From the NCBI GenBank assembly GCA_032209605.1, contig JASFXZ010000009.1, positions 16,541,553 to 16,605,552 on the forward strand: a stretch of 64,000 nucleotides of DNA. The letters run 5' to 3'. Positions 1 to 11,200 of this stretch are shown here, piece by piece. Source of the DNA: Mactromeris polynyma (taxonomy: Eukaryota; Mollusca; Bivalvia; Venerida; Mactridae). Position numbers and translations under genes: made by a program. The notes below the pieces were generated by a model. It was not told the origin of the DNA and ran no database searches. It worked only from the letters and a program-made list of their open reading frames with translations. How positions within the stretch are numbered: position 1 is the first letter of the stretch; every line of letters begins with the position of its first letter.

Positions 1-19
1 ACTTTTTTGGATACTATTA

Positions 20-215
20 CATATAGTCATGAACATGCATGGGTGTGAAGTTAGCAGTAATAGCAGTAACAGCAGTAACAGCAGTACTACTGCTCTTACT
101 GCTACTACTTCTAGCAGTAACAGCAGTATTACTGCTATTACTGCTATAACGTTCAGCAGTAACAGCAGTATTACTGCTGGAAGAGGTAGAAGTATTACTG
201 TTGTATATCAATAAT
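20..215. repeat. Left inverted arm of GCAGTAA/TTACTGC repeats
   Basis: Short units GCAGTAA, GCAGTAACA and TTACTGCT alternate here after the lead-in GGGTGTGAAG. The segment matches the reverse complement of about 11,009-11,200, which has the same lead-in (GAGTGTGAAG) and nearly the same order of units. The two arms therefore form an inverted pair about 11 kb apart. Open frames on both strands are by-products of the repeat and are not genes. The arm may continue outside the window on the left. Confidence 0.75.
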
Positions 216-575
216 ACTAGCAGTAATAAGCATCAATGCAGATAATATTGGTAGCAGTAAGAGAATGGCCAGATTCAGATTCATTGTTGATACTATAAAC
301 AACAAGAGGGATGTGCGTGAGGGGTGTGTACTGGAGCTAGCAAAAACATTAAGGGTAATACTGCAGTTTACTACTAGTATTAACATTACAAAATAGACAT
401 ATGACTGCACATTAGCAATAACCTAACTGTATTTCGACAACAGGTTTTAGAGAATCAAAAGTCAGGAAATATTACATATTATTACTGCTAGTGCTTCAAC
501 TTCAGCAGTAACAGCAGTAACATAGTATTACTGCTAGTACTGCCATACGTCATGACAGTATTATAGTAAAAACGT
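216..575. repeat. Degenerate continuation of GCAGTA motifs
   Basis: Isolated GCAGTA/TACTGC motifs occur at about 215-260 and more densely at 480-545, with unrelated AT-rich sequence between. No coding signal was seen. Confidence 0.5.
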
Positions 576-1510
576 ATGTTTCATATATTGGATTCACCCG
601 AGGAAACAATGTGTATTTTGTTATCCCGACGGAATTTGTATACGCCGACGGCAGGTAGTCAAATATTGTCAAAAAGTTCATTTTTTTTAAATTTTACATC
701 CTTGCTACTGTTGTATTTTACCGCATGCACATCACATCAATCCGAAAAAATGAGCATATTGCCAGTTAGGCGGTGTTCAAACGTTCAATTTTATACCAAT
801 AACATCCACGGTTTAGATCCATTCCGCCGACAGTGCGATTTCAAAGTAGCGACAACGTTCGAGTTTTCAGAAATGTATATGAAATGAAAACGTCGAAGAG
901 GGGGTGATCGGAATGTTCTACTGTCGAGTATAACGTATCGCGAAATTATTAACGAGTGTGTGAAATCAAGTTAACAAGATGTTTGCGAAAACAAACATAT
1001 GTTTTGTTATACCGACGGAATTTGAATACGCCGACGGCAGGCAGTCAAACTATGGTCATTTTCTCCAATTTTACATCCTTGTTACTGCTGTATTTTACGG
1101 CACGAACGTAACAACAATCTAAATAATACAGTGTAGATCCAGTCTGCCGTCATTTCAACGTTCTCTTTAATGCAAATCACATCCACGGCACAGAAATATT
1201 CCGCCGACAGCGAGATTTCAAAGTTGCGACAAATTCGGAATATTTGAAAATGGCAAGAAATGAAAACACCGCAGAAGGGGTGATAGAAATGTTCTACTGC
1301 TGCATATAATGTATGGCGAGATCATTACTAAGTGTGTGCTTTCGAGTTGACATGATGTTGGCAAAAAGAAATGTATGTTTTGCTATCCCGACGGAATTTG
1401 AATACGCCGACGGCAGGCAGTGACATATTGTCAAAACATGATCATCTTCTTCAATTTTATTGAGATTTTCTGCTGTATTCCATTGCCTGTGTGTCAGCTT
1501 TATCGCCATG
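576..1510. repeat. Tandem repeat, ~380-bp unit, about 2.5 copies
   Basis: The segment CCGACGGAATTTG followed by ATACGCCGACGGCAGG recurs at about 629, 1013 and 1390. Each time it is followed by a diverged stretch with TTTTACATCCTTG. A second landmark, GGGGTGATCGGAATGTTCTACTG and its variant with ATAGAA, recurs at about 901 and 1276. The spacing is about 375-385 bp. The open frame at 576-887 lies in the first copy and is broken in the others, so coding is unlikely. Confidence 0.7.
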
Positions 1511-1889
1511 TTATTTGTATAATTATATAAAACATTCGGACTTGAGTTCTAAATCAATCTGTCTACGGATTCATGTAAATTATGCCAATCATTATTAATA
1601 TCTATGCATTGATGGAATTGGATCCAAAAGTTGCCGATTTTTAATATTACTTATTTTGCAACTTTCTTGCTGATCGCAATGTAGTGTTTGATATTGAAGT
1701 ATTTGTATTTGTATTACTGTGTTTATGAGGTCGCCCGTCGCCGCGCTATGGAATTTTGGTCGACCCGGTTTGTCCCCCGCACACCATAAATAGACTTTTT
1801 GAAACCGAAGGGGGAAATTTACCTGCCAGTATAGCAGTATAGATCAAACAGACAATTTTTGAAGCCAAAGACGGTCACTGCACAGTGCC
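1511..1889. other. Gene-free stretch
   Basis: AT-rich sequence with a short GC-rich patch near 1730-1790. No exon, RNA or clear repeat structure was recognised. Confidence 0.4.
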
Positions 1890-2105
1890 AATGAGACATA
1901 TCGTACAGTTACCATTTTCCTGGCACCTAACCAGTACTTTCCTGGAATCTACCCAGTACTTTCCTGGTTACATGCCAGTACTTTGTTAGGTGGGAAACAT
2001 GAAAAGCATTTCTGTTTTATCCGGCGAGTCGAGGGATCGCACCAACGACCTTCGGATTCGTTGCACAGTAACAATAAACCACTGAGCCACAGGGCCACCT
2101 ATTTT
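1890..2105 (-). mobile_element. tRNA-derived SINE
   Basis: Read on the minus strand from about 2100, the sequence has a polymerase III A-box-like GTGGCTCAGTGGTT and, about 45 bp on, a B-box-like GGTGCGATCCC. This is the head of a tRNA-derived SINE. The tail (1920-1985) contains about three ~22-bp copies of CCAGTACTTTCCTGG, a motif reminiscent of a common molluscan core-SINE. The tRNA fold is imperfect, so it is not called a tRNA gene. Confidence 0.6.
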
Positions 2106-2260
2106 ATTTTTTTGATATTGACTCCATGGTATCATGTTATATATAGGCTACTTTAACACCGTTTGATCACTATCGTTGGCTATTAAATTAACCACCCCTC
2201 TGGGTTTAGCCAGCATGTTTCCCGAGGCTTTTCTGATTTATCTGTAATTTTACATTGTGT
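2106..2260. repeat. Short dispersed-repeat fragment
   Basis: The segment around 2175-2225, with TTTAGCCAGCAT, resembles 47,455-47,510, which shares TAGCCAGCAT with a similar preceding CCACCCC tract. It is a fragment of a dispersed repeat of unknown class. Confidence 0.35.
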
Positions 2261-2759
2261 ATATGGTGTCGGCCCGGTGCTTTTTCGGCCTCTTTATTCT
2301 ATAGTAAAACTACAAGATTTGCACTGGAAGTGTAAACTCCACAATAATGCAACAGCTATTTGCAATATCTAGTCTTCAAATACAACACTAGCACAGTAAA
2401 TCTACACAAAGAAAACACCACCACGTACGATTAACTTTTCTGCTATCATTCAATGTATACAGTATCTATCAAAATTTTCAATACACAACTGTCAACATGG
2501 CCGAAACGGTGCAATTTCTAAATCCTTCCATGCAAAAATGTAGTTCTGCAAATCAAAGAAAATTCACTGTTTCAGTGATCAGAAATGACACAAAAGTTGC
2601 ACAGTAACAATAAATACATCTGACATTGAATCAGTACAGCCACAGACAGCCTTAAATATGGGACTTCAATATTTCTAAGAACTACTTCCTAGCGTACAAC
2701 GACCCGGAAGTACTTGCTCACCGACCCGGAAGTACTTGCTCACCAGGCCGACACCATAT
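2261..2759. mobile_element. Non-autonomous element with 19-bp terminal inverted repeats
   Basis: Left end ATATGGTGTCGGCCCGGTG (2261-2279) and right end CACCAGGCCGACACCATAT (2741-2759) are reverse complements with one mismatch, bounding a 499-bp unit without coding capacity. A perfect 22-bp direct duplication with CCGGAAGTACTTGCTC lies just inside the right end (2700-2721 and 2722-2743). The family was not assigned and no convincing target duplication was seen. Confidence 0.6.
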
Positions 2760-4899
2760 TCGAATCTAGTCATGATATGTTTGGAAACAAACGTATACAT
2801 ACTGTATCTGCATTCGTCAAAACAAATTTTATCTGAAAATTTATGGTTTCTAAATGCCTTAATTTTCTATTACATCCACAAACTTTGTGTCAAATAACAT
2901 TCCTACACAATGTGCAAGTTTATTTATCAATCCTTGTCATTTTGAAATTGATCAATTTTCGTGTTGACTCGATTATGCACAAATAGTTACTGTGAAATAA
3001 ATAAATTTAAAAAAAATACTCAAATTCAAACATGGTGTTGTTGTTTACCCGCGGGGTCACTGTGACGGCTGAACTGAGATTGTAAAATTATGTTGCTTAG
3101 TAAGTTATGTTGGCCTGCATAACGCAGCACTGCGCAAAATTATATAGAATAAACTGAAAGTTTTACTGTATCTTTAATTTATTTCTGATATATGTGAACG
3201 AGTTTTACCACACGAATATGTAATGATTCTTAACTATCAAACAATCAAATATACTTGTCACCAAATACTTCCATTCGCATCCGATTTTAATTAACGGGTT
3301 GTGTAATCGCTGCATCAGGATTTGTCACTTTGATCAGATGCCAAGCTGCACGCGCGCAGAACTTGGATGCCGATAAGGATCGTGTGTATTCGAAATATAA
3401 AAAAAAATAACAATGTTCATAAAAATCGTTAATTCTTCCCAATTGAAAAGTGTTTTTTTTAACAAAAATTAGTTTTTCTGGGTTTTTGGACAACAAGGGG
3501 TTTTAAGCGAGTCTTTTTGGAAATAAGTGAGTTTAAAGTTGGTTCAAGTGGTTTTTTAACTCGCTTCTCTGGAAATAGTAGGGTTGTTATGCCTAAACTC
3601 GCTTTTGCTCACTTTAATAAGCCTACAAAAAAACAATTTCTGGTAAAGTGTGTTAAAAAACCAACATTAACTCAGAAAAAAACAAGTTGGTTAAAACTGT
3701 GTTTTTTGTAGGTTTTCATTTCTCTGGAAAACCCATATTTTGCCTAGAAAAAAAAACAACACTTTTAACCCGGTGCCAATACCACCGTGTTTTTCTCACT
3801 TATTTGTGAAGTGAAAACATTTGAGCCCTTCACATGCTAGCATAATGAATAAATCTCATTTAATATAAAACGTGCTTTCGGAGATATTCCTGTTCAAAGC
3901 ACACACTATATTTACATTTATTGGTGCTTGTTTTAAATTCAAAGATATTGTTTATGCCCTTTCTTATTTCAATGCAAAAAAACTGACATTAAAAATCGAA
4001 GTAGAAATCACAGGAACATAATATTTGTATCATCATGAAGAAGATATGTAATATTGTTTGCTCATGAAATTAATCATGATACCTTCAGTTGATTTATTGC
4101 GGTTTGAAGATATTTTCCTACGACCGTTAAACAAAAGTTGAGTTTATGTCGCATAAGTATTTGTGTTAAATTGATCTTTGAAGTATTATTGCATGTAAAT
4201 CAGTTGCACACAGTGGAAGACATATTAACTTAGTAGGCCCTATGTTTGCCTATTGAACATATTAAATGTTAATTATAAATTAGTTGAAAATTCATAAATT
4301 GGCCTAATGTAGTATTTTTGTACGGCATTTAAAAGCATTTATGATTTTTCATTTCCTGTTGCATGTCTGCATTGATATTCATACTAAAACCATAAATGAA
4401 CAAGAAATGCATTGATGCAAAGCATCCAAGGGCGCCGCAAAACTGGTGCACAATGTTTTGGAATAGCGTAATGGCGGAAAAATGTTTTGGAATAGTCCAT
4501 TTTCATTGGCGTGTATTTCCTTTTAAACACCGTAACTTGCATAAATATCCACGTTATAGTACAAATGTGTTAATATTGATATAAGTAAATTGAAAATGAA
4601 GTTTTTTATAATTAATTATTTTTTATTTTATCTTCGACACCTAACACACATGCTGTTTATGTAGAATCGTCCTATTTTTCGGGGATCAGCAAGTATTTAT
4701 CATAAAGATATCGTTTTAACTTTGTAAAAGACATTTATTGGACAATACAAATGCATTAAAAATATTTTATTTCTAAATCATAAAAATACAAAAAGTAACG
4801 TGTAATATTTACTGCAGTTTAACCCTTAATAAAAAAATAGATGCAGTTATAAATAGATGCTCCTACCATAGTCTCAAAAATTTCGTGATTCCATTAAAG
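2760..4899. other. Gene-free AT-rich stretch
   Basis: No exon with convincing splice sites or protein similarity was found. About 3490-3780 is a low-complexity stretch with many A/T runs and an inverted pair (CCTACAAAAAAACA near 3622 and TGTTTTTTGTAGG near 3701). Open frames at 3287-3496 and 3517-3711 look incidental. Confidence 0.4.
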
Positions 4900-4921
4900 G
4901 CGCCGCCCTCATGGGCGGCGC
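4900..4921. repeat. Perfect GC-rich hairpin
   Basis: GCGCCGCCC, loop TCAT, GGGCGGCGC: a perfect 9-bp stem with a 4-nt loop in otherwise AT-rich DNA. A related GGGCGCCGC occurs at about 4430 and GGCACCGCG at about 4929, so it may be an inner part of a repeat element. Confidence 0.6.
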
Positions 4922-5668
4922 TAATAAAGGCACCGCGACAATTTTACAAAGTTTATTACAACGCATTTCGGAAGGTTTGCATCCATGCTGATTCATGTTG
5001 TCGCACTCTCTGATCTACTGGAAACGTATGTAATACGTAATACCGTTGCGTCATAGAAACGTTCAGACTTGTCATTTACTTTGATTTGGTTCCGTTTAAT
5101 GTCAAACACCGTCAGATGCCAGCCAAGATAAGGATTCATCTTGAACAGTATTAAGTACAAAGAGATAGGAGACCAGCGTGACGTCAGTGCACCTGGAGCG
5201 GATTGACAATTTTGGCACCTTTTTGGTCATTATATTTGTTGCTTTCGGTTCGATTGGACGTTAACAGTAATTGTTTAAAAATTAAGTTATTATGTCAGTG
5301 AAAAGTGCTTAAAACAATTTCAAGATATTGTCGGACACATTTATATACCGTCGTTTGTGTGTTGAAATGTAGTGTTTAATTTCTGAAAATGCTGAGATGG
5401 AAACTCTCGAATTCAAATTTTACTTCGTCAATTTAGTGCGTAGAAGCTGGGACCAATTTCTGTCTAGTTCTGAAGATTGGATTGACCGTATAATCTACTA
5501 AAGACAAAAAATATGTGATGGTGAGTAGTATTTTCGAAGACATTTTGAAATATCTTTATTCTTTCTATTCTTTACTTTTGAATTGTGTGCTTCACAACTT
5601 CCGTCAGTGACTCGGGGCAAAGATCGATATGTTATTACTCAGTATTTATCGAATTCCAGACGTTTCAC
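4922..5668. other. Gene-free stretch
   Basis: Mixed composition with no recognised exon, RNA gene or repeat. A TGACGTCA octamer at about 5179 is noted without other evidence of a promoter. Confidence 0.35.
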
Positions 5669-5712
5669 CCTAAAGTAATTTCCTCCCAAGACGTTTCACC
5701 CCCAATGTTAAT
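5669..5712. mobile_element. Solitary GACGTTTCACCCCC terminal repeat
   Basis: AGACGTTTCACCCTAAAG, then CCCAAGACGTTTCACCCCCA, closely matches the two ends of the element at 13,606-15,719. No matching opposite end was seen nearby, so this is a broken or solo copy. Confidence 0.55.
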
Positions 5713-5864
5713 AGACGCTATACTTTTCTCAGCCAATTTACAAGCCTATAATCATATTTGTGTGATTTACATTTTATTTAATTTTCACTTAAAAATTAAA
5801 TTGGTATGTAAAAGCTTAAACTACGGTGGCACAGAGGTGACATCCGCAACACTTTATTTATATT

Positions 5865-5940
5865 GTGGCCACAACTTATTAAGTTGAGGCCACAACTTAC
5901 TAACTTGTGGCCACAACTTATTAAATTGAGGCCACGACTT
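5865..5940. repeat. 21-23 bp tandem repeat GGCCACAACTTATTAAGTTGA
   Basis: Four imperfect tandem units based on GGCCACAACTTA with alternating TTAAGTTGA and CTAACTTGT. The units contain the palindrome GTGGCCAC and complementary AACTT/AAGTT halves, so the strand can fold. Confidence 0.65.
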
Positions 5941-5997
5941 AGTTTAGCCAATCAAAACAGCCGTTTCATCTTTGCCGCTTTATGGTAATAACACCCC

Positions 5998-6532
5998 TGA
6001 TACTAAAACTCCCTACAGCAATATTCTCTCTACAGCAATAACCTCTCTACAGCAATAACCTTCCAACAACAGTAACCACCCTACAGCAATAACCTCACTA
6101 GAGCAATAACCTCCCTACAGCAATAACCTCCCTAGAGAAATAACCTGTCTACAACAATAACCACTCTAGAGTAATAACCTCCCTACATTACTCTAGGGTG
6201 GTTATTGCTGTAGAGAGGTTATTGTTGTAGAGGTTATTGCTCTAGGGAGGATAGTACTCTATGGGGGATATTGTTGTAGAGAGGATTTTGCTGTAGAGAG
6301 GTTATTGCTGTAGGGAGGTTATTGCTGAGGAGGTAATTGCTGTAGAGAGGTTATTGCTGAGGAGAGGTTATTGCTGTAGGGAGGTTATTGCTGTAGAGAG
6401 GTTATTGCTGAGGAGAGGTTATTGTTGTAGGGAGGTTATTGCTGTTGAGAGAATATTGCACTAGAGAAGTTATTGCTGTAGGGAGTTTATTGCACTAGAG
6501 AGGTTATTGCAATAGAGAGGTTATTGTTGAGA
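5998..6532. repeat. Inverted 15-bp minisatellite around a centre near 6190
   Basis: From 5998 to about 6185 the top strand repeats CTACAGCAATAACCT. From about 6190 to 6532 it repeats the complement GGTTATTGCTGTAGAGA. The two halves form a large imperfect inverted repeat, and the right half runs directly into the 75-bp array, whose unit also starts with TTATTGCT. Confidence 0.75.
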
Positions 6533-9500
6533 GGTTATTGCTTTCATTAGTGGCAGTATTACTGCTGAAACTGCGGGCAGCAGTAGCAGTAAGAAAATAT
6601 TTTCATTTTTTATTGCTTTCATTAGTGGCAGTATTACTGCTGAAACTGCGGGCAGGAGTAGCAGTAAGAAACTATTTTCATTTTTTATTGCTTTCAATAG
6701 TGGCAGTATTACTGCTGAAACTGCGGGCAGGAGTAGCAGTAAGAAACTATTTTCATTTTTTATTGCTTTCATTAGTGGCAGTATTACTGCTGAAACTGCG
6801 GGCAGGAGTAGCAGTAAGAAACTATTTTCACTTTTTTATTGCTTTCATTAGTGGCAGTATTACTGCTGAAACTGCGGGCAGCAGTAGCAGTAAGAAAATA
6901 TTTTCATTTTTTATTGCTTTCATTAGTGGCAGTATTACTGCTGAAACTGCGGGCAGGAGTAGCAGTAAGAAACTATTTTCATTTTTTATTGCTTTCAATA
7001 GTGGCAGTATTACTGCTGAAACTGCGGGCAGAAGTTGCAGTAAGAAACTATTTTCATTTTGTATTGCTTTCATTAGTGGCAGTATTACTGCTGAAACTGC
7101 GGGCAGAAGTAGCAGTAAGAAACTATTTTCATTTTTTATTGCTTTCAATAGTGGCAGTATTACTGCTGAAACTGCGGGCAGAAGTAGCAGTAAGAAACTA
7201 TTTTCAATTTTTATTGCTTTCATTAGTGGCAGTATTACTGCTGAAACTGCGGGCAGAAGTAGCAGTAAGAAACTATTTTCATTTTTTATTGCTTTCAATA
7301 GTGGCAGTATTACTGTTGAAACTGCGAGCAGAAGTAGCAGTAAGAAACTATTTTCATTTTTTATTGCTTTCAATAGTGGCAGTATTACTGCTGAAACTGC
7401 GGGCAGAAGTAGCAGTAAGAAACTATTTTCAATTTTTATTGCTTTCATTAGTGGCAGTATTACTGCTGAAACTGCGGGCAGAAGTAGCAGTAAGAAACTA
7501 TTTTCATTTTTTATTGCTTGCAATAGTGGCAGTATTACTGCTGAAACTGCGGGCAGCAGTAGCAGTAAGAAACTATTTTCATTTTTTATTGCTTTCAATA
7601 GTGGCAGTATTACTGCTGAAACTGCGGGCAGGAGTAGCAGTAAGAAACTATTTTCATTTTTTATTGCTTTCATTAGTGGCAGTATTACTGCTGAAACTGC
7701 GGGCAGGAGTAGCAGTAAGAAACTATTTTCATTTTTTATTGCTTTCAATAGTGGCAGTATTACTGTTGAAACTGCGGGCAGGAGTAGCAGTAAGAAACTA
7801 TTTTCATTTTTTATTGCTTTCATTAGTGGCAGTATTACTGCTGAAACTGCGGGCAGCAGTAGCAGTAAGAAACTATTTTCATTTTTTATTGCTTGCAATA
7901 GTGGCAGTATTACTGCTGAAACTGCGGGCAGGAGTAGCAGTAAGAAACTATTTTCATTTTTTATTGCTTTCATTAGTGGCAGTATTACTGCTGAAACTGC
8001 GGGCAGCAGTAGCAGTAAGAAAATATTTTCATTTTTTATTGCTTTCATTAGTGGCAGTATTACTGCTGAAACTGCGGGCAGGAGTAGCAGTAAGAAACTA
8101 TTTTCATTTTTTATTGCTTTCAATAGTGGCAGTATTACTGCTGAAACTGCGGGCAGGAGTAGCAGTAAGAAACTATTTTCATTTTTTATTGCTTTCATTA
8201 GTGGCAGTATTACTGCTGAAACTGCGGGCAGGAGTAGCAGTAAGAAACTATTTTCACTTTTTTATTGCTTTCATTAGTGGCAGTATTACTGCTGAAACTG
8301 CGGGCAGCAGTAGCAGTAAGAAAATATTTTCATTTTTTATTGCTTTCATTAGTGGCAGTATTACTGCTGAAACTGCGGGCAGGAGTAGCAGTAAGAAACT
8401 ATTTTCATTTTTTATTGCTTTCAATAGTGGCAGTATTACTGCTGAAACTGCGGGCAGAAGTTGCAGTAAGAAACTATTTTCATTTTGTATTGCTTTCATT
8501 AGTGGCAGTATTACTGCTGAAACTGCGGGCAGAAGTAGCAGTAAGAAACTATTTTCAATTTTTATTGCTTTCATTAGTGGCAGTATTACTGCTGAAACTG
8601 CGGGCAGAAGTAGCAGTAAGAAACTATTTTCATTTTTTATTGCTTTCAATAGTGGCAGTATTACTGTTGAAACTGCGAGCAGAAGTAGCAGTAAGAAACT
8701 ATTTTCATTTTTTATTGCTTTCAATAGTGGCAGTATTACTGCTGAAACTGCGGGCAGAAGTAGCAGTAAGAAACTATTTTCAATTTTTATTGCTTTCATT
8801 AGTGGCAGTATTACTGCTGAAACTGCGGGCAGAAGTAGCAGTAAGAAACTATTTTCATTTTTTATTGCTTGCAATAGTGGCAGTATTACTGCTGAAACTG
8901 CGGGCAGCAGTAGCAGTAAGAAACTATTTTCATTTTTTATTGCTTGCAATAGTGGCAGTATTACTGCTGAAACTGCGGGCAGGAGTAGCAGTAAGAAACT
9001 ATTTTCATTTTTTATTGCTTTCATTAGTGGCAGTATTACTGCTGAAACTGCGGGCAGGAGTAGCAGTAAGAAACTATTTTCATTTTTTATTGCTTTCAAT
9101 AGTGGCAGTATTACTGTTGAAACTGCGGGCAGGAGTAGCAGTAAGAAACTATTTTCATTTTTTATTGCTTTCATTAGTGGCAGTATTACTGCTGAAACTG
9201 CGGGCAGCAGTAGCAGTAAGAAACTATTTTCATTTTTTATTGCTTGCAATAGTGGCAGTATTACTGCTGAAACTGCGGGCAGGAGTAGCAGTAAGAAACT
9301 ATTTTCATTTTTTATTGCTTTCATTAGTGGCAGTATTACTGCTGAAACTGCGGGCAGCAGTAGCAGTAAGAAAATATTTTCATTTTTTATTGCTTTCATT
9401 AGTGGCAGTATTACTGCTGAAACTGCGGGCAGGAGTAGCAGTAAGAAACTATTTTCATTTTTTATTGCTTTCAATAGTGGCAGTATTACTGCTGAAACTG

Positions 9501-11008
9501 CGGGCAGGAGTAGCAGTAAGAAACTATTTTCATTTTTTATTGCTTTCATTAGTGGCAGTATTACTGCTGAAACTGCGGGCAGGAGTAGCAGTAAGAAACT
9601 ATTTTCACTTTTTGATTGCTTTCATTAGTGGCAGTATTACTGCTGAAACTGCGGGCAGCAGTAGCAGTAAGAAAATATTTTCATTTTTTATTGCTTTCAT
9701 TAGTGGCAGTATTACTGCTGAAACTGCGGGCAGGAGTAGCAGTAAGAAACTATTTTCATTTTTTATTGCTTTCAATAGTGGCAGTATTACTGCTGAAACT
9801 GCGGGCAGAAGTTGCAGTAAGAAACTATTTTCATTTTTTATTGCTTTCATTAGTGGCAGTATTACTGCTGAAACTGCGGGCAGAAGTAGCAGTAAGAAAC
9901 TATTTTCATTTTTTATTGCTTTCAATAGTGGCAGTATTACTGCTGAAACTGCGGGCAGAAGTAGCAGTAAGAAACTATTTTCAATTTTTATTGCTTTCAT
10001 TAGTGGCAGTATTACTGCTGAAACTGCGGGCAGAAGTAGCAGTAAGAAACTATTTTCATTTTTTATTGCTTTCAATAGTGGCAGTATTACTGCTGAAACT
10101 GCGGGCAGGAGTAGCAGTAAGAAACTATTTTCATTTTTTATTGCTTTCAATAGTGGCAGTATTACTGCTGAAACTGCGGGCAGAAGTAGCAGTAAGAAAC
10201 TATTTTCATTTTTTATTGCTTTCAATAGTGGCAGTATTACTGCTGAAACTGCGGGCAGAAGTAGCAGTAAGAAACTATTTTCATTTTTTATTGCTTTCAA
10301 TAGTGGCAGTATTACTGCTGAAACTGCGAGCAGAAGTAGCAGTAAGAAACTATTTTCATTTTTTATTGCTTTCAATAGTGGCAGTATTACTGCTGAAACT
10401 GCGGGCAGAAGTAGCAGTAAGAAACTATTTTCAATTTTTATTGCTTTCATTAGTGGCAGTATTACTGCTGAAACTGCGGGCAGCAGTAGCAGTAAGAAAC
10501 TATTTTCATTTTTTATTGCTTGCAATAGTGGCAGTATTACTGCTGAAACTGCGGGCAGCAGTAGCAGTAAGAAACTATTTTCATTTTTTATTGCTTGCAA
10601 TAGTGGCAGTATTACTGCTGAAACTGCGGGCAGGAGTAGCAGTAAGAAACTATTTTCATTTTTTATTGCTTTCAATAGTGGCAGTATTACTGCTGAAACT
10701 GCGGACAGGAGTAGCAGTAAGAAACTATTTTCATTTTTTATTGCTTTCAATAGTGGCAGTATTACTGCTGAAACTGCGGGCAGAAGTAGCAGTGAGAAAC
10801 TATTTTCATTTTTTATTGCTTTCAATAGTGGCAGTATTACTGCTGAAACTGCGGGCAGAAGTAGCAGTAAGAAACTATTTTCATTTTTTATTGCTTTCAA
10901 TAGTGGCAGTATTACTGCTGAAACTGCGGGCAGAAGTAGCAGTAAGAAACTATTTTCAATTTTTATTGCTTTCAATAGTGGCAGTTTTACTGCTGAAACT
11001 GCGGGCAA
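6533..11008. repeat. 75-bp satellite array, about 60 copies, with 18-19-unit higher-order repeats
   Basis: The unit is TTATTGCTTTCATTAGTGGC, AGTATTACTGCTGAAACTGC, then GGGCAGNAGTAGCAGTAAGAAACTATTTTCATTTT. Variants (CATTAG or CAATAG; GCAGG, GCAGA or GCAGC; AAACT or AAAAT; TTTGCAGT) recur in a fixed order. Marker junctions with TTTTCACTTTTT lie near 6830, 8256 and 9607, giving higher-order blocks of about 1426 bp (19 units plus 1 nt) and 1351 bp (18 units plus 1 nt). The third block (9613-11,008) decays to mostly CAATAG/GCAGA units. Each unit holds the palindrome GCAGTA-T-TACTGC. Because 75 is a multiple of 3 and the unit lacks stops in several frames, open frames of 430-930 codons run on both strands. 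They have no homology, no normal composition and no splice context, so they are read as artefacts of the satellite. Confidence 0.92.
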
Positions 11009-11200
11009 GTAAGGTTGTTACTGCTGGAAGTTGTAGCAGTAATAGCAGTAATACTGCTGTTACTGCTAGAAGTAGTAGCAGTAAGAGCAGTAGTACTGCT
11101 GTTACTGCTAGAAGTAGTAGCAGTAATAGCAGTAGTACTGCTGTTACTGCTGTTACTGCTATTACTGCCAACTTCACACTCATTGAACATGCGCCCATGA
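11009..11200. repeat. Right inverted arm of GCAGTAA/TTACTGC repeats
   Basis: Alternating GCAGTAAT, TTACTGCTAGAAG and AGCAGTAGTACTGC units end at CCAACTTCACACTCATTGAA. The reverse complement matches 20-215 unit by unit with a few substitutions. It starts exactly where the last 75-bp unit breaks off. Confidence 0.75.

Noticed and set aside
576..887. 103-codon plus-strand frame
   Set aside because: It lies in the first copy of the ~380-bp tandem repeat and is not kept open in the later copies.
6533..11008. CRISPR-like regular repeats
   Set aside because: The units are contiguous without unique spacers, and the DNA is eukaryotic.
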